Position numbers and translations under genes: made by a program. The notes beneath the pieces were generated by a model. The model was not told the DNA's origin and searched no databases. It was given only the letters and a program-made list of their open reading frames with translations. A stretch of DNA of 64,000 nucleotides from Aliicoccus persicus. Its GTDB lineage: Bacteria > Bacillota > Bacilli > Staphylococcales > Salinicoccaceae. Where the stretch lies: contig NZ_FOIT01000001.1 of the NCBI RefSeq assembly GCF_900110815.1, positions 626,307 through 690,306 of the forward strand, given 5' to 3'. This document shows, one piece after another, positions 45,281 to 55,192 of this stretch; within the stretch, counting starts at the first letter, position 1, and every line of letters begins with the position of its first letter.

Positions 45281-47875
45281 ATGAGTAATAACAATGGTTT
45301 TTTTAATCGCCTCACTTCATTTTTTACAAGAAAACAAGAAGTTAAGGAAAAAGATAAGATACATGGTAGTTCATTAAAGGAAAAATATAATAACGCGCGC
45401 GACCGCTTTGATAAGGTCGGTTCCCCATTTAGGGTCGCTTTTTACACCGTTTACGATACTGTATGGAATGTCGTTTTATTTTTAATTGTAACACTATCGT
45501 TATTCGGTATATTTGGCGGTGCGATCGGACTCGGTTATATCGCAGCACTGGTAAACGACCATGAAATTCAAACCGCTGAAGAAATGAAGCAGTCGTTAAC
45601 AGAGATGACAGAGAGTACGACCGTGTCATTTGGCTCTGGTGAAGAGATCGGAACACTTCGAACTGATTTAGTACGTGAGAAGATTACATACGATGAAATG
45701 TCACCATATCTCATCGATGCATTGATTGCGACTGAAGATGAATATTTCTATGAACATAATGGAATGGTACCAAAAGCATTTATCCGTGCTTCATTACAGC
45801 AAGTTGTTTCTGATAATACGACGGGTGGTTCAACAATTACACAACAGTTGATTAAGAACCAATTGCTTACTACTGATACGACATTTGACCGTAAAGCAAC
45901 AGAGATTTTACTATCTTTCCGTGTTGAGAAACTACTAGAAAAAGATGAAATTCTAGAAGCTTACTTAAATCAAGTGTCATTCGGTCGTAATGCAAATGGC
46001 CAAAACATCGCTGGTGTTGAAGCAGCAGCACAAGGTATATTTGGAATTTCGGCAAATGAACTCAATATTGCACAAGCAGCATTTATCGCAGGTATGCCTC
46101 AAAACCCTTACGCTTATACACCATTTACACAGCTCGGGGAAGTGAAAGACCAAGATTACTTGGAACCGGGGCTTCAGCGATTGTCATATGTACTGAATCG
46201 TATGCATACTGAAGGTATGATCACTGATGAAGAATATGAGGAAGCTCAAAATTACGATATCATCGGTAATTTAACGACACGCGTTGAAACACCAAATGAA
46301 TTATATCCACATTTGACAGATGAAATTGAACGTCGTACAGTGCAGATTTTAAAATATGTACTCGCAGAAGAAGATGGCTTAGATCGTAGTGATGTAGACA
46401 ATACACCTTTAATTAACGAAGAATATACAATTCGTGCAAACAGTGCACTGCGTAATCAAGGGTATCAAATCACAACAACGATTGATAAGGAAATATATGA
46501 TACGATGCAACAGATCAAAGATGATTCACCATATTACTATGGTGAAAGAAGTTCAGCTGAAGCTCTCGATGCACAACCTGGACAGACAGAAGAAATGTTA
46601 CAACATGAAATCGGTGTGATTTTAAAAAATAATAAAACTGGTGCAATTATCGGTTTTGTCGGCGGACGTGATTTTGAACGTTCAGCCATCAACCATGCGA
46701 CGATGACGAAGCGTCAGGCAGGCTCTATTATGAAACCTCTTGCTGCCTATGCACCAGCAATCGATAAGGGACTCATCGTCCCTGACACAGTATTGCTTGA
46801 CCAGAAGTTCGAAATTACGCACGAAGGTTGGGCACCGACAAACTACGATGCTGAAAACGAGTATGGATTAGTCACAGCATATCACGCACTGACGAACTCA
46901 TTTAACTTGAGTACGCTTCGACTGTGGAGCCAAGTTAAATCAGAACGTCCACAAGACTATTTAACGCAAGTGGGAATTGATATTCCTCTGAATCAATATG
47001 CTGATTTAGAACGTACGACACTCGTTGATTCATTTGCACTCGGTTCACTCGACATGTCTGTAGAGGAAAGTGTTGATGCATTCTCAAGTCTTGCAAATAA
47101 CGGTATGTTTGCCGACAGCTATATGATCGAAACAATTACCGGTCCTGATGGAGAAGTTGTCTACCAACATGAAGTCGAACCGATTAGAGTTTGGGAAGAT
47201 TCTACTGCATACTTAACTTCAGAAATATTAGAAAATGTATTTAGAGAAGGTTCTGCCTACTACATCAGTGACTATTACGACCAGGTGTCAGGCACTTATG
47301 ATTGGGCAGGTAAGACAGGTACAACAGACACTTTCGTTGACTCATGGTTTACTGCATATAATCCCGAAGTAACACTCGGTGTTTGGATGGGTTATGACCA
47401 ACGTATTCCTCAAGTATATGAGACGTACCAAGAAGAGCGTCACCACATTTACGCGTGGAGAGAATTTGCGAGTCGTTTATCTGAAGTTAACCCAGAACTA
47501 ATGGGTGCAAATCAGTTCAGATCACAGCCATCATCCGTATCACAAGTAAGATTCTGTGCGCTCACGATGGAACTTGAGTCCGATTGTGATACACGATATG
47601 ACAGAGTAATCACCGGCCTCGTTGCAAATAACACGTTGTTAGAACCAAAAGAAAATATTACAGATTATCGCATTCAAGAGCGTCTTGGTGCAGGATTCTA
47701 TGGTATCTCTCCAGCATTAAATGTTTCTCATTATCAAGGACAAGTCAGACAGGATTGGAGTCGAACATATACGATTGGCTCGTCTTCATCATCTCAATCT
47801 GATAATGCTAACAATGGTAATCAACAAGAGACAGAACAATCTGGCGATGACGGCACAGAAGACGGATCTTGGTAA
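45281..47875 (+). CDS. Class A penicillin-binding protein (PBP1A family)
   Basis: A bifunctional peptidoglycan synthase of 864 residues: cytoplasmic end (about 1-55), one membrane helix (about 60-82), glycosyltransferase domain (about 120-300; ATEDEYFYEHNG with catalytic Glu, GGSTITQQLIKNQLL, RKATEILLSFRVEKLLEKDEIL), and transpeptidase domain (about 440-720; Ser482-Ile-Met-Lys485, SFN near 547, KTGTT at 678-682). All catalytic motifs are intact. The last ~50 residues are Ser/Asn/Gln-rich. It takes the place between tyrS and fhs where S. aureus has a wall-synthesis gene. AGGAG-like site ahead; own terminator. Confidence 0.94.
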   Translation: MSNNNGFFNRLTSFFTRKQEVKEKDKIHGSSLKEKYNNARDRFDKVGSPFRVAFYTVYDTVWNVVLFLIVTLSLFGIFGGAIGLGYIAALVNDHEIQTAEEMKQSLTEMTESTTVSFGSGEEIGTLRTDLVREKITYDEMSPYLIDALIATEDEYFYEHNGMVPKAFIRASLQQVVSDNTTGGSTITQQLIKNQLLTTDTTFDRKATEILLSFRVEKLLEKDEILEAYLNQVSFGRNANGQNIAGVEAAAQGIFGISANELNIAQAAFIAGMPQNPYAYTPFTQLGEVKDQDYLEPGLQRLSYVLNRMHTEGMITDEEYEEAQNYDIIGNLTTRVETPNELYPHLTDEIERRTVQILKYVLAEEDGLDRSDVDNTPLINEEYTIRANSALRNQGYQITTTIDKEIYDTMQQIKDDSPYYYGERSSAEALDAQPGQTEEMLQHEIGVILKNNKTGAIIGFVGGRDFERSAINHATMTKRQAGSIMKPLAAYAPAIDKGLIVPDTVLLDQKFEITHEGWAPTNYDAENEYGLVTAYHALTNSFNLSTLRLWSQVKSERPQDYLTQVGIDIPLNQYADLERTTLVDSFALGSLDMSVEESVDAFSSLANNGMFADSYMIETITGPDGEVVYQHEVEPIRVWEDSTAYLTSEILENVFREGSAYYISDYYDQVSGTYDWAGKTGTTDTFVDSWFTAYNPEVTLGVWMGYDQRIPQVYETYQEERHHIYAWREFASRLSEVNPELMGANQFRSQPSSVSQVRFCALTMELESDCDTRYDRVITGLVANNTLLEPKENITDYRIQERLGAGFYGISPALNVSHYQGQVRQDWSRTYTIGSSSSSQSDNANNGNQQETEQSGDDGTEDGSW

Positions 47876-47887
47876 ATTTAAATTTAA

Positions 47888-47925
47888 GCATATCTCCTAT
47901 TTAGTTAGGAGATATGCTTTTTTTA
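47888..47925 (+). terminator. PBP gene terminator
   Basis: GCATATCTCCTA (47888-47899) pairs exactly with TAGGAGATATGC (47906-47917), then TTTTTTT. Confidence 0.92.
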
Positions 47926-47961
47926 TTATCACGTTTTCTTTGTTATAAAGATGTGCAACCA

Positions 47962-47999
47962 AAAAATCCTCTATAGCTGATAGAAATCAACTATAGAGG
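47962..47999 (-). terminator. fhs terminator
   Basis: On the minus strand CCTCTATAG pairs exactly with CTATAGAGG; an inner TGA/TCA pair extends the stem. It is followed by ATTTTTTGG. Confidence 0.85.
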
Positions 48000-48017
48000 A
48001 GATATTATTTTGTAAGT

Positions 48018-49685
48018 TTAGAATAATCCTTTTGAATTACCATCTTTGTCAACGTCCATGTGAACTGCTGATGGTACTTTTGGTAAACCAGGCATTGTCA
48101 TGATGTCACCTGTTAATGCAACAACGAACCCAGCACCTGCTTTAGCAATTACTTCACGTACAGTAACTTCGAATCCTTCCGGACGACCAAGTAATTTTGG
48201 ATTGTCACTAAGAGAATACTGAGTTTTCGCCATACATACTGGGAAGTGTCCCCATCCGTTTTTCTCGATCTCAGCAATTTGTTTTTTCGCTTTGTCTGTT
48301 AATACAACACCTGAACCACCGTAAACTTCTGTTACGATTGTGTTGATTTTATCAGCGATTGGCATCTCATCTTCGTATAAGAACTTAAAGTTTTGTGGTT
48401 GATCAAGTACTTCTAGTACTTTCTCTGCAAGCTCTACGCCGCCTTCTCCACCTTTTTCCCAAACTTTAGTCAGTGCAATACGCACGCCTAAATCGTTACA
48501 GTAGTCTAATACGAATTGACGCTCTTCATCTGTATCAGTTACGAAGTCGTTCAGTGCAACAACTGGCTCAACTCCGAATTTTCTAGCGTTTTCAATGTGT
48601 TTTTCTAAGTTTTTAATACCCACTTTAAGTGCATCAACGTTTGCTTCACCTAGATCTTCTTTCGCTACGCCACCGTTCATTTTTAACGCACGGATTGTCG
48701 CAACAAGCACGATTGCATCTGGTTCAAATCCAGCTTTACGCGCTTTGATGTCCATGAATTTCTCTCCACCTAAGTCAGAACCAAATCCACACTCAGTCAC
48801 AACGATATCTGATAATTTACGTGCAGTGTTTGTTGCGATAACTGAGTTACATCCATGTGCGATATTTGCAAATGGTCCACCATGAATTAATGCTGGTGTA
48901 CCTTCCATCGTTTGTACTAAGTTTGGTTTAATTGCTTCTTTTAACAATAATGCAAGTGCACCTTGTACTTCTAGTTGTGCAACCGTTACTGGCTTACGAT
49001 CATACGTATATCCGATAACAATTTGAGAAAGTTTTTCTTTTAAGTCTTCGATATCATTTGATAGACAAAGCACAGCCATGATTTCACTTGCAACAGTAAT
49101 ATCAAAACCATCTTCACGTGGCACACCTTGTGCAGGGCCACCGAGACCAATTGTTACGTTTCGCAGTGCACGGTCATTCATATCTAATACGCGTTTCCAT
49201 GTCACACGTCTTGGATCGATATTTAACTGATTTCCTTGGTGAATGTGGTTATCGATGAATGCAGCTAACGCATTGTTTGCAGTTGTAATTGCGTGCAGAT
49301 CACCGTTGAAGTGTAAGTTAATCTCTTCCATAGGTAGTACTTGCGCATGTCCACCACCAGTTGCGCCACCTTTAATACCCATTACAGGGCCTAATGAAGG
49401 CTCACGAAGTGCAACCATTACATTTTTACCAAGTTTATTGAACGCGTCTGATAAACCAACCGTACATGTTGATTTACCTTCACCTGCTGGTGTTGGGTTC
49501 ATTGCAGATACGAGAACAATTTTAGATGATTTTTCATCACCTTCAACTTTATGAATATCTACCTTTGCTTTATACTTACCATACATTTCAAGTGCTTCAT
49601 TTGGAATGCCGGCTTTCTTAGCAATCTCTTCAATCGGTTGAATTGAAGCTTGTGATGCAATTTCCTGATCTGTTAAATGTGCCAT
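48018..49685 (-). CDS. fhs: Formate-tetrahydrofolate ligase
   Basis: Makes 10-formyl-tetrahydrofolate from formate, ATP and THF, feeding purine and fMet synthesis. It has 555 residues, identical in length to the staphylococcal enzyme. The nucleotide loop is [16 protein letters not shown] near residue 66. Other family phrases are [33 protein letters not shown] and [18 protein letters not shown]. It lies alone between a terminator and acsA, which is on the same strand 95 bp upstream. AGGAGA lies a few bases before the start. Confidence 0.97.
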   Translation of the reverse strand: MAHLTDQEIASQASIQPIEEIAKKAGIPNEALEMYGKYKAKVDIHKVEGDEKSSKIVLVSAMNPTPAGEGKSTCTVGLSDAFNKLGKNVMVALREPSLGPVMGIKGGATGGGHAQVLPMEEINLHFNGDLHAITTANNALAAFIDNHIHQGNQLNIDPRRVTWKRVLDMNDRALRNVTIGLGGPAQGVPREDGFDITVASEIMAVLCLSNDIEDLKEKLSQIVIGYTYDRKPVTVAQLEVQGALALLLKEAIKPNLVQTMEGTPALIHGGPFANIAHGCNSVIATNTARKLSDIVVTECGFGSDLGGEKFMDIKARKAGFEPDAIVLVATIRALKMNGGVAKEDLGEANVDALKVGIKNLEKHIENARKFGVEPVVALNDFVTDTDEERQFVLDYCNDLGVRIALTKVWEKGGEGGVELAEKVLEVLDQPQNFKFLYEDEMPIADKINTIVTEVYGGSGVVLTDKAKKQIAEIEKNGWGHFPVCMAKTQYSLSDNPKLLGRPEGFEVTVREVIAKAGAGFVVALTGDIMTMPGLPKVPSAVHMDVDKDGNSKGLF

Positions 49686-49779
49686 ACAATTAAACTCTCC
49701 TTATCATGTAGATTACTCTCTTATTATTACATATTTCATCTAAAACAAAAAGGCTCTATACACGATTATGACATTTACC

Positions 49780-51501
49780 TTAGTCGTCATCGAGTGCACT
49801 TAAATCACCTTCTGGTAAGTTTAACTCCCAAGCTTTCAACACACGTCGCATAATCTTACCGCTGCGTGTTTTCGGTAATTTATCTTTAAATTCGATCTCA
49901 CGTGGTGCAGCATGTGCTGCAAGTCCATTTTTAACGAACAAACGAATGTCTTCTTTTAGTTCATCTGATGGTTTATATTCTTTTTTCAATGTAATAAACG
50001 CCTTGACAATTTCGCCTCGAATCGGGTCTGGTTTACCGATGACACCTGCTTCTTGAATTGCTTCATGCTCGACGAGTTTTGACTCGATTTCAAACGGTCC
50101 AACACGTTCACCTGCTGTCATGATGACATCATCAACGCGTCCTTGGAACCAATAATAGCCATCTTCATCTTTATATGCTGAATCTCCCGATACGTACCAG
50201 TCATTAATAAAGTATGAATCGTACTTCGCATCATTCTTCCAAATTTTACGCATCATTGCCGGCCATCCGCGTTTTAAAGCAAGGTTACCCATGCGATTTT
50301 CTGGCAATTCATTTCCCTGATCATCAACGATTGCCGCTTCAACGCCTGGCAATGGTTTACCCATGGACCCACCACGAATTTCCATACCCGGGAAGTTGAC
50401 GATACAGTGTGCACCTGTCTCAGTCATCCACCATGTGTCATGTATTCGTCTGTTGTATACATCCATCCCCCATTTTACAACTTCAGGATTCAGTGGCTCA
50501 CCGACTGAAAGTACATGTCTCACATGAGATAGATCATACTGATTGACGACTTCATCACCAGCACCCATCAGCATTCTAAACGCAGTTGGTGCACTGTACC
50601 AAACCGTCACTTTTAAGTCTTCTAATGCGCCATACCAAGACTCTGGTGAGAAGCGTCCACCGACAACAACATTCGTCACACCATTTAACCATGGCGCAAA
50701 TATTCCGTATGATGTACCTGTCACCCAGCCTGGGTCTGCTGTACACCAATAAACATCATCTTCTTTTAAATCAAGCACCACTTTACCTGAGTAGTACTGT
50801 TGAATCATTGCATATTGTGCGTGTAATACACCTTTTGGTACACCTGTTGAACCACTTGTGTAATGTAAGATGAGTCCATCTTCTTTATCTAGCCAGACGA
50901 TATCAAACGCAGTGCTCGCATCATTCATTCCTTTTCTAAAATCTACGATTTTGTCATCTGCAGAGACATCATCTCCAATTACAACAATCTTCTCTAGAGA
51001 TGGCAACTCATCAACAGGTACACGTGTTAACAATTCTGGTGTTGTTACAAGCACGCGCGCACCACTGTTTTCGAGGCGATCCTTCACTGCTTTTTCCATA
51101 AAGGCCTCAAATAATGGTCCTACAATTGCGCCTAATTTTAAACTACCAAGCAATGCGAAATAGAGTTCCGGTGAACGGGGCATAAAGATAAAAATCCGAT
51201 CACCTTTTTCGATGTTTGCATTATCTTTTAGTACATTTGCCGCTTGGTTTGTTTTATCTTGCATTTCTTTAAATGTGTATCTTTCAATTACATCGTTATT
51301 TTTGAAGATCAGTGCTTGCTTGTTACCCAGACCTTTTTCAACATTATAATCGATGCATTCATATGCCATATTAAATTTTCCAGTTTCATACCATGAGAAC
51401 TGTTTTTCTATCTCTGCCCAATCATGTGATTCATAGGCTGCATCGTAATCTTTCATATTTGGATACTGATCCGTTACTTTATACTTTTCGACTTGCACCA
51501 T
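49780..51501 (-). CDS. acsA: Acetyl-CoA synthetase
   Basis: Activates acetate to acetyl-CoA through acetyl-AMP when sugar runs out. It has 573 residues from the ATG at 51501, which has GGAG six bases upstream. Motifs are LHYTSGSTGVPKGVLH (P-loop), WWMTETGAH, YWFQGRVDDVIMTAGERVGPFEIES (hinge and A8) and, at the end, LPKTRSGKIMRR, whose Lys is the acetylation site in known Acs enzymes. It is divergent from acuABC, which encodes the acetyltransferase and deacetylase that act on that Lys in B. subtilis. Confidence 0.96.
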   Translation of the reverse strand: MVQVEKYKVTDQYPNMKDYDAAYESHDWAEIEKQFSWYETGKFNMAYECIDYNVEKGLGNKQALIFKNNDVIERYTFKEMQDKTNQAANVLKDNANIEKGDRIFIFMPRSPELYFALLGSLKLGAIVGPLFEAFMEKAVKDRLENSGARVLVTTPELLTRVPVDELPSLEKIVVIGDDVSADDKIVDFRKGMNDASTAFDIVWLDKEDGLILHYTSGSTGVPKGVLHAQYAMIQQYYSGKVVLDLKEDDVYWCTADPGWVTGTSYGIFAPWLNGVTNVVVGGRFSPESWYGALEDLKVTVWYSAPTAFRMLMGAGDEVVNQYDLSHVRHVLSVGEPLNPEVVKWGMDVYNRRIHDTWWMTETGAHCIVNFPGMEIRGGSMGKPLPGVEAAIVDDQGNELPENRMGNLALKRGWPAMMRKIWKNDAKYDSYFINDWYVSGDSAYKDEDGYYWFQGRVDDVIMTAGERVGPFEIESKLVEHEAIQEAGVIGKPDPIRGEIVKAFITLKKEYKPSDELKEDIRLFVKNGLAAHAAPREIEFKDKLPKTRSGKIMRRVLKAWELNLPEGDLSALDDD

Positions 51502-51515
51502 CACCAACTCCTTTA

Positions 51516-51564
51516 TTTAATCTTACTTCTCTTTATTATATAATAAATATGTATTTAATTTCAA
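51516..51564. promoter_or_regulatory. Overlapping divergent promoters of acsA and acuABC
   Basis: The palindrome TTTATTATATAATAAA (51532-51547) carries TATAAT on both strands: 51539-51544 on plus and 51535-51540 on minus, sharing two bases. For acsA (minus) TTGAAA at 51559-51564 gives an 18-base spacer. For acuA (plus) the hexamer TTTAAT at 51516-51521 gives 17 bases. Polymerase could not occupy both at once. No convincing CcpA site was seen in the gap. Confidence 0.6.
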
Positions 51565-51597
51565 AACCATTTATATTCATAAAACGGAGGTGACACC

Positions 51598-52230
51598 GTG
51601 ATACATCACAAGCAATACTTTAAGAGCGATCACACTAGTCAATCACATCAATTTATTGTTGAGGGGCCGGTAGATCCGGAAATACTCAAAAGATATCAAT
51701 TTGATGACGGATTGGATTCGTTTCGTCTACCTGAAGAGCAATTTGAAGCATTGATTGAAATTGCTGAATTACCTGAAGGTAGAATTATCATTGCGCGCGA
51801 GGACGATTTAATTGTTGGCTATATCACGTTCGTTCATCCCGATCCATATGAACGATGGAGCGACGGTAATTTACCTTATATATTAGAACTTGGTGCTGTT
51901 GAAGTTACACCGAAGTTTAGACAGTTTGGTCTTGCGTCAAGCATGCTAAAGCTGTCATTCCAAGATAATCAAATGGAAGAGTACATCGTGATTACGACAG
52001 AATATTATTGGCACTGGGACTTAAAATCATCAAACCTCGATGTATATGAGTATAAAAACATGATGATACGTTTTATGCAGCAGGTTGGTTTTGAAGTATA
52101 CCAAACCAATGACCCAGAAATTACATCACATCCAGCAAATACTTTAATGGCAAGAGTTGGCGCAAATATTGATGATACGAAGCGCATTCAATTCGATAAA
52201 ATACGATTCAAAGATCGCTTTTTCTTTTAG
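51598..52230 (+). CDS. acuA: Protein acetyltransferase AcuA
   Basis: Acetylates and inactivates AcsA in B. subtilis. It is a 210-residue GNAT protein, starting at GTG (51598) behind GGAGGTGA. The acetyl-CoA site is in ILELGAVEVTPKFRQFGLASSMLKLSF near residues 97-123. The closing region WHWDLKSSNLDVYEYKNMMIRFMQQVGFE is typical of AcuA. It heads the acuABC operon, divergent from its target gene acsA; acuB follows after 11 bp. Confidence 0.94.
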   Translation: MIHHKQYFKSDHTSQSHQFIVEGPVDPEILKRYQFDDGLDSFRLPEEQFEALIEIAELPEGRIIIAREDDLIVGYITFVHPDPYERWSDGNLPYILELGAVEVTPKFRQFGLASSMLKLSFQDNQMEEYIVITTEYYWHWDLKSSNLDVYEYKNMMIRFMQQVGFEVYQTNDPEITSHPANTLMARVGANIDDTKRIQFDKIRFKDRFFF

Positions 52231-52241
52231 GAGGATAACAA

Positions 52242-52871
52242 ATGTTAGTAGAGCGCATAATGACGCATGATGTTAAAACATTAACGAAAGACGACACGAT
52301 AAAAGATGCAATAGAAATGATGAAGAAATTTTCATTCCGACATATTCCAATCGTCAACGTACGCGATGAAATAGAGGGTATTATTTCTGAAAGTGATATT
52401 AAGATTACTGTACCGGAATCAATCACAGGACTTGATACCCAGACATTCCTCAGTACACCACTATCTGAAGTGATGATTAAACACCCTACGACGTGTCACC
52501 CACTAGACTTTGTCGCTGAAATTGCACTTGATTTTTATCAGTATACTATTGGCGCAATACCTGTCGTTAGAAACAAGAAAATAGTCGGTATCGTAACGCA
52601 AAAAGATATGTTGAATACGTTCATAGAATTGACGGGTATTACAGAACCCGGATCGATTATCGAAGTGGATACAGAAGACCAAACCGGTGTAATATATGAA
52701 CTCGGCAAAGTGTTTAAAGAATTAAACATAAAGATTATCAGCGTGTCAGTATATAATAATAAGGATATATCTAAAAATAAAATCATCGTATTACGCATAC
52801 AAGCAATGAATCCATTAATCGCAATTAATAAGTTAAAAGATAAAGGCTTTAAAGTGTTGGAGCCACAGTAA
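52242..52871 (+). CDS. acuB: CBS-ACT protein AcuB
   Basis: A 209-residue protein with two CBS motifs (about 1-60, VERIMTHDVKTLTKDDTIKDAIEMM; about 75-130, LSEVMIKHPTTCHPLDF) and a C-terminal ACT-like domain (about 138-209, GVIYELGKVFKELNIKIISVSVY). B. subtilis AcuB has the same build and is needed for acetoin/butanediol use, though its exact role is not known. CBS pairs suggest adenylate sensing. It sits between acuA and acuC. S. aureus, as I recall, has only acuA and acuC, so its presence is a genus-level clue. Confidence 0.92.
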   Translation: MLVERIMTHDVKTLTKDDTIKDAIEMMKKFSFRHIPIVNVRDEIEGIISESDIKITVPESITGLDTQTFLSTPLSEVMIKHPTTCHPLDFVAEIALDFYQYTIGAIPVVRNKKIVGIVTQKDMLNTFIELTGITEPGSIIEVDTEDQTGVIYELGKVFKELNIKIISVSVYNNKDISKNKIIVLRIQAMNPLIAINKLKDKGFKVLEPQ

Positions 52872-52874
52872 CTT

Positions 52875-54017
52875 ATGAAAGAAGCAACTTATATATACGA
52901 TGATGAAATTTTGAAATACAGATTCAATGACACACACCCTTTTAATCAAATGCGCGTTAAGATGACAACGGACTTATTGATGAGCGCACAATTTTTACAG
53001 AAACAAGACATCGTTAAACCACGCATTGCAACGGAAGCAGAACTCGAACTTGTACACAGCAAATCATTCATCGATGCTGTGCGTAAAGCAGGTCACGGTG
53101 AATTGGATGAGAAAGAGGCATCAAAATTTGGACTCGGTACAAATGATACGCCGATTTTTGACAATATGCATGAACGGTCAAAATTGCTAGTCGGTGCGAC
53201 CTTAACAGCAGTTGAAGCAGTGATGGAAGGAAACAGTAGAAAAGCATTGAGCCTTGCTGGTGGTCTTCATCATGGATTTTCTGGTCGCTCAAGTGGATTT
53301 TGTATTTATAATGACACAGCAGTGGCCATTGAGTTCATTAGAAAAAAATTTGGTAAAAAAGTGTTGTATATAGATACGGATGCACATCATGGAGACGGTA
53401 CACAGTATATCTTTTATAGTAAGGATGATGTGATGACATATTCCGTGCACGAAACAGGCCGTTACTTATTCCCAGGGACGGGTCATATTACTGAACTCGG
53501 AGATGATATCGGCTACGGTTATTCTATCAATTTACCACTCGATGCTTATACAGAGGATGACTCCTTCAAACATGTGTTTTCAACTAGTTTAGAGCGTGCA
53601 ATTGAACGCTTTAAGCCCGATGTCATCTTCAGTCAAAACGGCGTAGATAGTCATTTTAGAGATCCGATGACACATCTTAATTTAACGAGTGAAAGTTTTG
53701 AATACATTCCGAGGTTTGTGGACTCACTCGCTAAACGTTATACAGATGGAAAATGGATTGCAGTTGGTGGTGGCGGTTATAACTTATGGGAAGTTGTCCC
53801 GAGAATGTGGGCACAAGTGTGGTTAGCGATGACTGGGGAAACTGCGCCACGTGGACAATTACCTAAAGAATTTATTGAAACATATAAATCAAAGTGCCCA
53901 AGTACATTTCCAATGCTTTGGGAAGACGCGCTTCATGACTATATTGAGATTCCGCGACGTACTGAGATTACGGAGAAAAATATTGCAACACTTGAGCGTT
54001 TAATGAATCATTTATAA
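52875..54017 (+). CDS. acuC: Deacetylase AcuC (class I HDAC fold)
   Basis: Deacetylates and reactivates AcsA. It has 380 residues with the zinc deacetylase motifs GGLHHGFSGRSSGFCIYND, VLYIDTDAHHGDGTQYIF (His-Asp and zinc Asp/His), YSVHETGRYLFPGTG and VGGGGYNLWEVVPRMWA. The start is three bases after the acuB stop, with a distant GGAG, so translation is likely coupled. Last gene of the operon; a bidirectional terminator shared with ccpA follows. Confidence 0.95.
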   Translation: MKEATYIYDDEILKYRFNDTHPFNQMRVKMTTDLLMSAQFLQKQDIVKPRIATEAELELVHSKSFIDAVRKAGHGELDEKEASKFGLGTNDTPIFDNMHERSKLLVGATLTAVEAVMEGNSRKALSLAGGLHHGFSGRSSGFCIYNDTAVAIEFIRKKFGKKVLYIDTDAHHGDGTQYIFYSKDDVMTYSVHETGRYLFPGTGHITELGDDIGYGYSINLPLDAYTEDDSFKHVFSTSLERAIERFKPDVIFSQNGVDSHFRDPMTHLNLTSESFEYIPRFVDSLAKRYTDGKWIAVGGGGYNLWEVVPRMWAQVWLAMTGETAPRGQLPKEFIETYKSKCPSTFPMLWEDALHDYIEIPRRTEITEKNIATLERLMNHL

Positions 54018-54032
54018 CAAGTATATATTCAT

Positions 54033-54073
54033 AAAAAATGATGTTTTCTGATTTTCAGAAAACATCATTTTTT
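54033..54073. terminator. Bidirectional terminator, acuC / ccpA
   Basis: AAAAAATGATGTTTTCTGA (54033-54051) pairs exactly with TCAGAAAACATCATTTTTT (54055-54073) around three bases: a 19-bp perfect stem. Confidence 0.93.
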
Positions 54074-54077
54074 GTTT

Positions 54078-55070
54078 CTATTTTTTTGTTGAACCACGGT
54101 AATCTATGTAGTGTGGTAGAATCACATCTGGATGACTGACCGCTTCACCCTTCATGTATTTCGTCAATAGGCGCATCCCTACTGCTCCGATGTCATACAA
54201 TGGAGTTCGCACACTGGATAGTGTTGGACGTGACATATGTACAAGTCGTGTGTTTGCACAGCTCAATACTTCCATATCTTCTGGCACATTTTTGCCATCT
54301 TCTTGAGCCGCATGAATGATTCCGATTGCAATTGCATCATTCATTGATATGACGATATCCAAATCTTTTTCTTTAAGAATTTTATAGATTTCAGGTGCTT
54401 CGTCATATTTACTAAAACCATCGATCACCCATTCATCTTTAAATTCTAAATTATTTCGTTCAAATGATCGACGTATACCACGTTCGAAATGATACATTAG
54501 TTGTTCTGAATAATAGCCTTTAACAAATGCACATTTCTTATGACCCTTATCAATGAAGTCTTGAATGACAGTATCCATTGCAGCTTCAACATCGATATTA
54601 ACACTCGCAAACTTATCATCATGTTCACTCGTACCACAAAGTACTACTGGTATCGATGTATTTTCAATATCTTTTAATGTGTCTTCATTCAAAATTCCAC
54701 CGAGATATATAATACCGTCAACCTGTTTACTCATGAAGTTGAACAAAGCATCGCGTTCTGCTTCAGGATTGAAATCTGTATTCGTAATAATTGTTTGGTA
54801 TTGATACATCTCTGCCACATCATCTAAGCCACGCACGAGTGCTGAATAATACAAACTCGAGATGTCCGGAATGATGACGCCGACTGTTGTCGTTCTCTTA
54901 CTTGCTAATCCTCGTGCAACTGCATTCGGACGATAATTTAATCGATCGATAACTTCTTGTACACGTTTACGTGTTTCTGGCTTTACGTTCGGGTTACCAT
55001 TTAACACACGCGAAACTGTAGCCATCGATACTTTTGCTTCTTTTGCTACATCATATATAGTAACAGTCAT
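54078..55070 (-). CDS. ccpA: Catabolite control protein A
   Basis: LacI-family master regulator of carbon catabolite control, activated by HPr-Ser46-P. It has 330 residues. The N-terminal HTH is VTIYDVAKEAKVSMATVSRVLNGNPNVKPETRKRV, the hinge helix follows (RPNAVARGLASKRT), then the periplasmic-binding-like core (VGVIIPDISSLYYSALVRG, YIGG-type SKQVDGIIYLGG). The Staphylococcus/Bacillus neighbourhood (acuABC on one side, ytxGH and murC on the other) confirms it; the usual aroA is missing. The leader holds a cre-like palindrome. Confidence 0.96.
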   Translation of the reverse strand: MTVTIYDVAKEAKVSMATVSRVLNGNPNVKPETRKRVQEVIDRLNYRPNAVARGLASKRTTTVGVIIPDISSLYYSALVRGLDDVAEMYQYQTIITNTDFNPEAERDALFNFMSKQVDGIIYLGGILNEDTLKDIENTSIPVVLCGTSEHDDKFASVNIDVEAAMDTVIQDFIDKGHKKCAFVKGYYSEQLMYHFERGIRRSFERNNLEFKDEWVIDGFSKYDEAPEIYKILKEKDLDIVISMNDAIAIGIIHAAQEDGKNVPEDMEVLSCANTRLVHMSRPTLSSVRTPLYDIGAVGMRLLTKYMKGEAVSHPDVILPHYIDYRGSTKK

Positions 55071-55089
55071 GTTACACCTCGATTCTCAA

Positions 55090-55103
55090 TGAAATCCTTT
55101 TCA
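55090..55103. promoter_or_regulatory. cre-like palindrome in the ccpA leader
   Basis: TGAAATCCTTTTCA differs from the cre consensus (TGAAAnCGnTTTCA type) mainly at the central CG, here CC on plus and GG on minus. It lies at the inferred ccpA transcription start, a place where bound CcpA would block transcription. The central CG is important for binding, so this may be a weak site. Confidence 0.35.
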
Positions 55104-55109
55104 TTACTA

Positions 55110-55118
55110 ATAATAGCA
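55110..55118 (-). promoter_or_regulatory. Extended -10 of ccpA
   Basis: TGCTATTAT on the minus strand. No good -35 lies 17 bases upstream. The inferred start is near 55103, about 33 bases before the ATG. Confidence 0.45.
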
Positions 55119-55136
55119 TGCTTTTACAAATTAAAA

Positions 55137-55185
55137 AACATCAATATAAAAGATGTGACGAATGTTCTGCATCTTCTATATTGAT
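55137..55185 (-). terminator. Terminator after ytxH-like gene
   Basis: On the minus strand a long stem (ATCAATATAGAAGATG with CATCTTTTATATTGAT, one mismatch) is followed by GTTTTTTAATTTG. It separates ytxGH from ccpA. Confidence 0.8.
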
Positions 55186-55192
55186 ATTGTTT

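Noticed and set aside
51508-51597. A cre site for CcpA between acsA and acuA
   Set aside because: Both strands were read; nothing matched the cre pattern well enough, in contrast to the known B. subtilis arrangement.
54050-54066. CodY-like box (GATTTTCAGAAAAC) between acuC and ccpA
   Set aside because: It is the loop-proximal part of a perfect 19-bp bidirectional terminator located downstream of both genes, so an operator role is unlikely.
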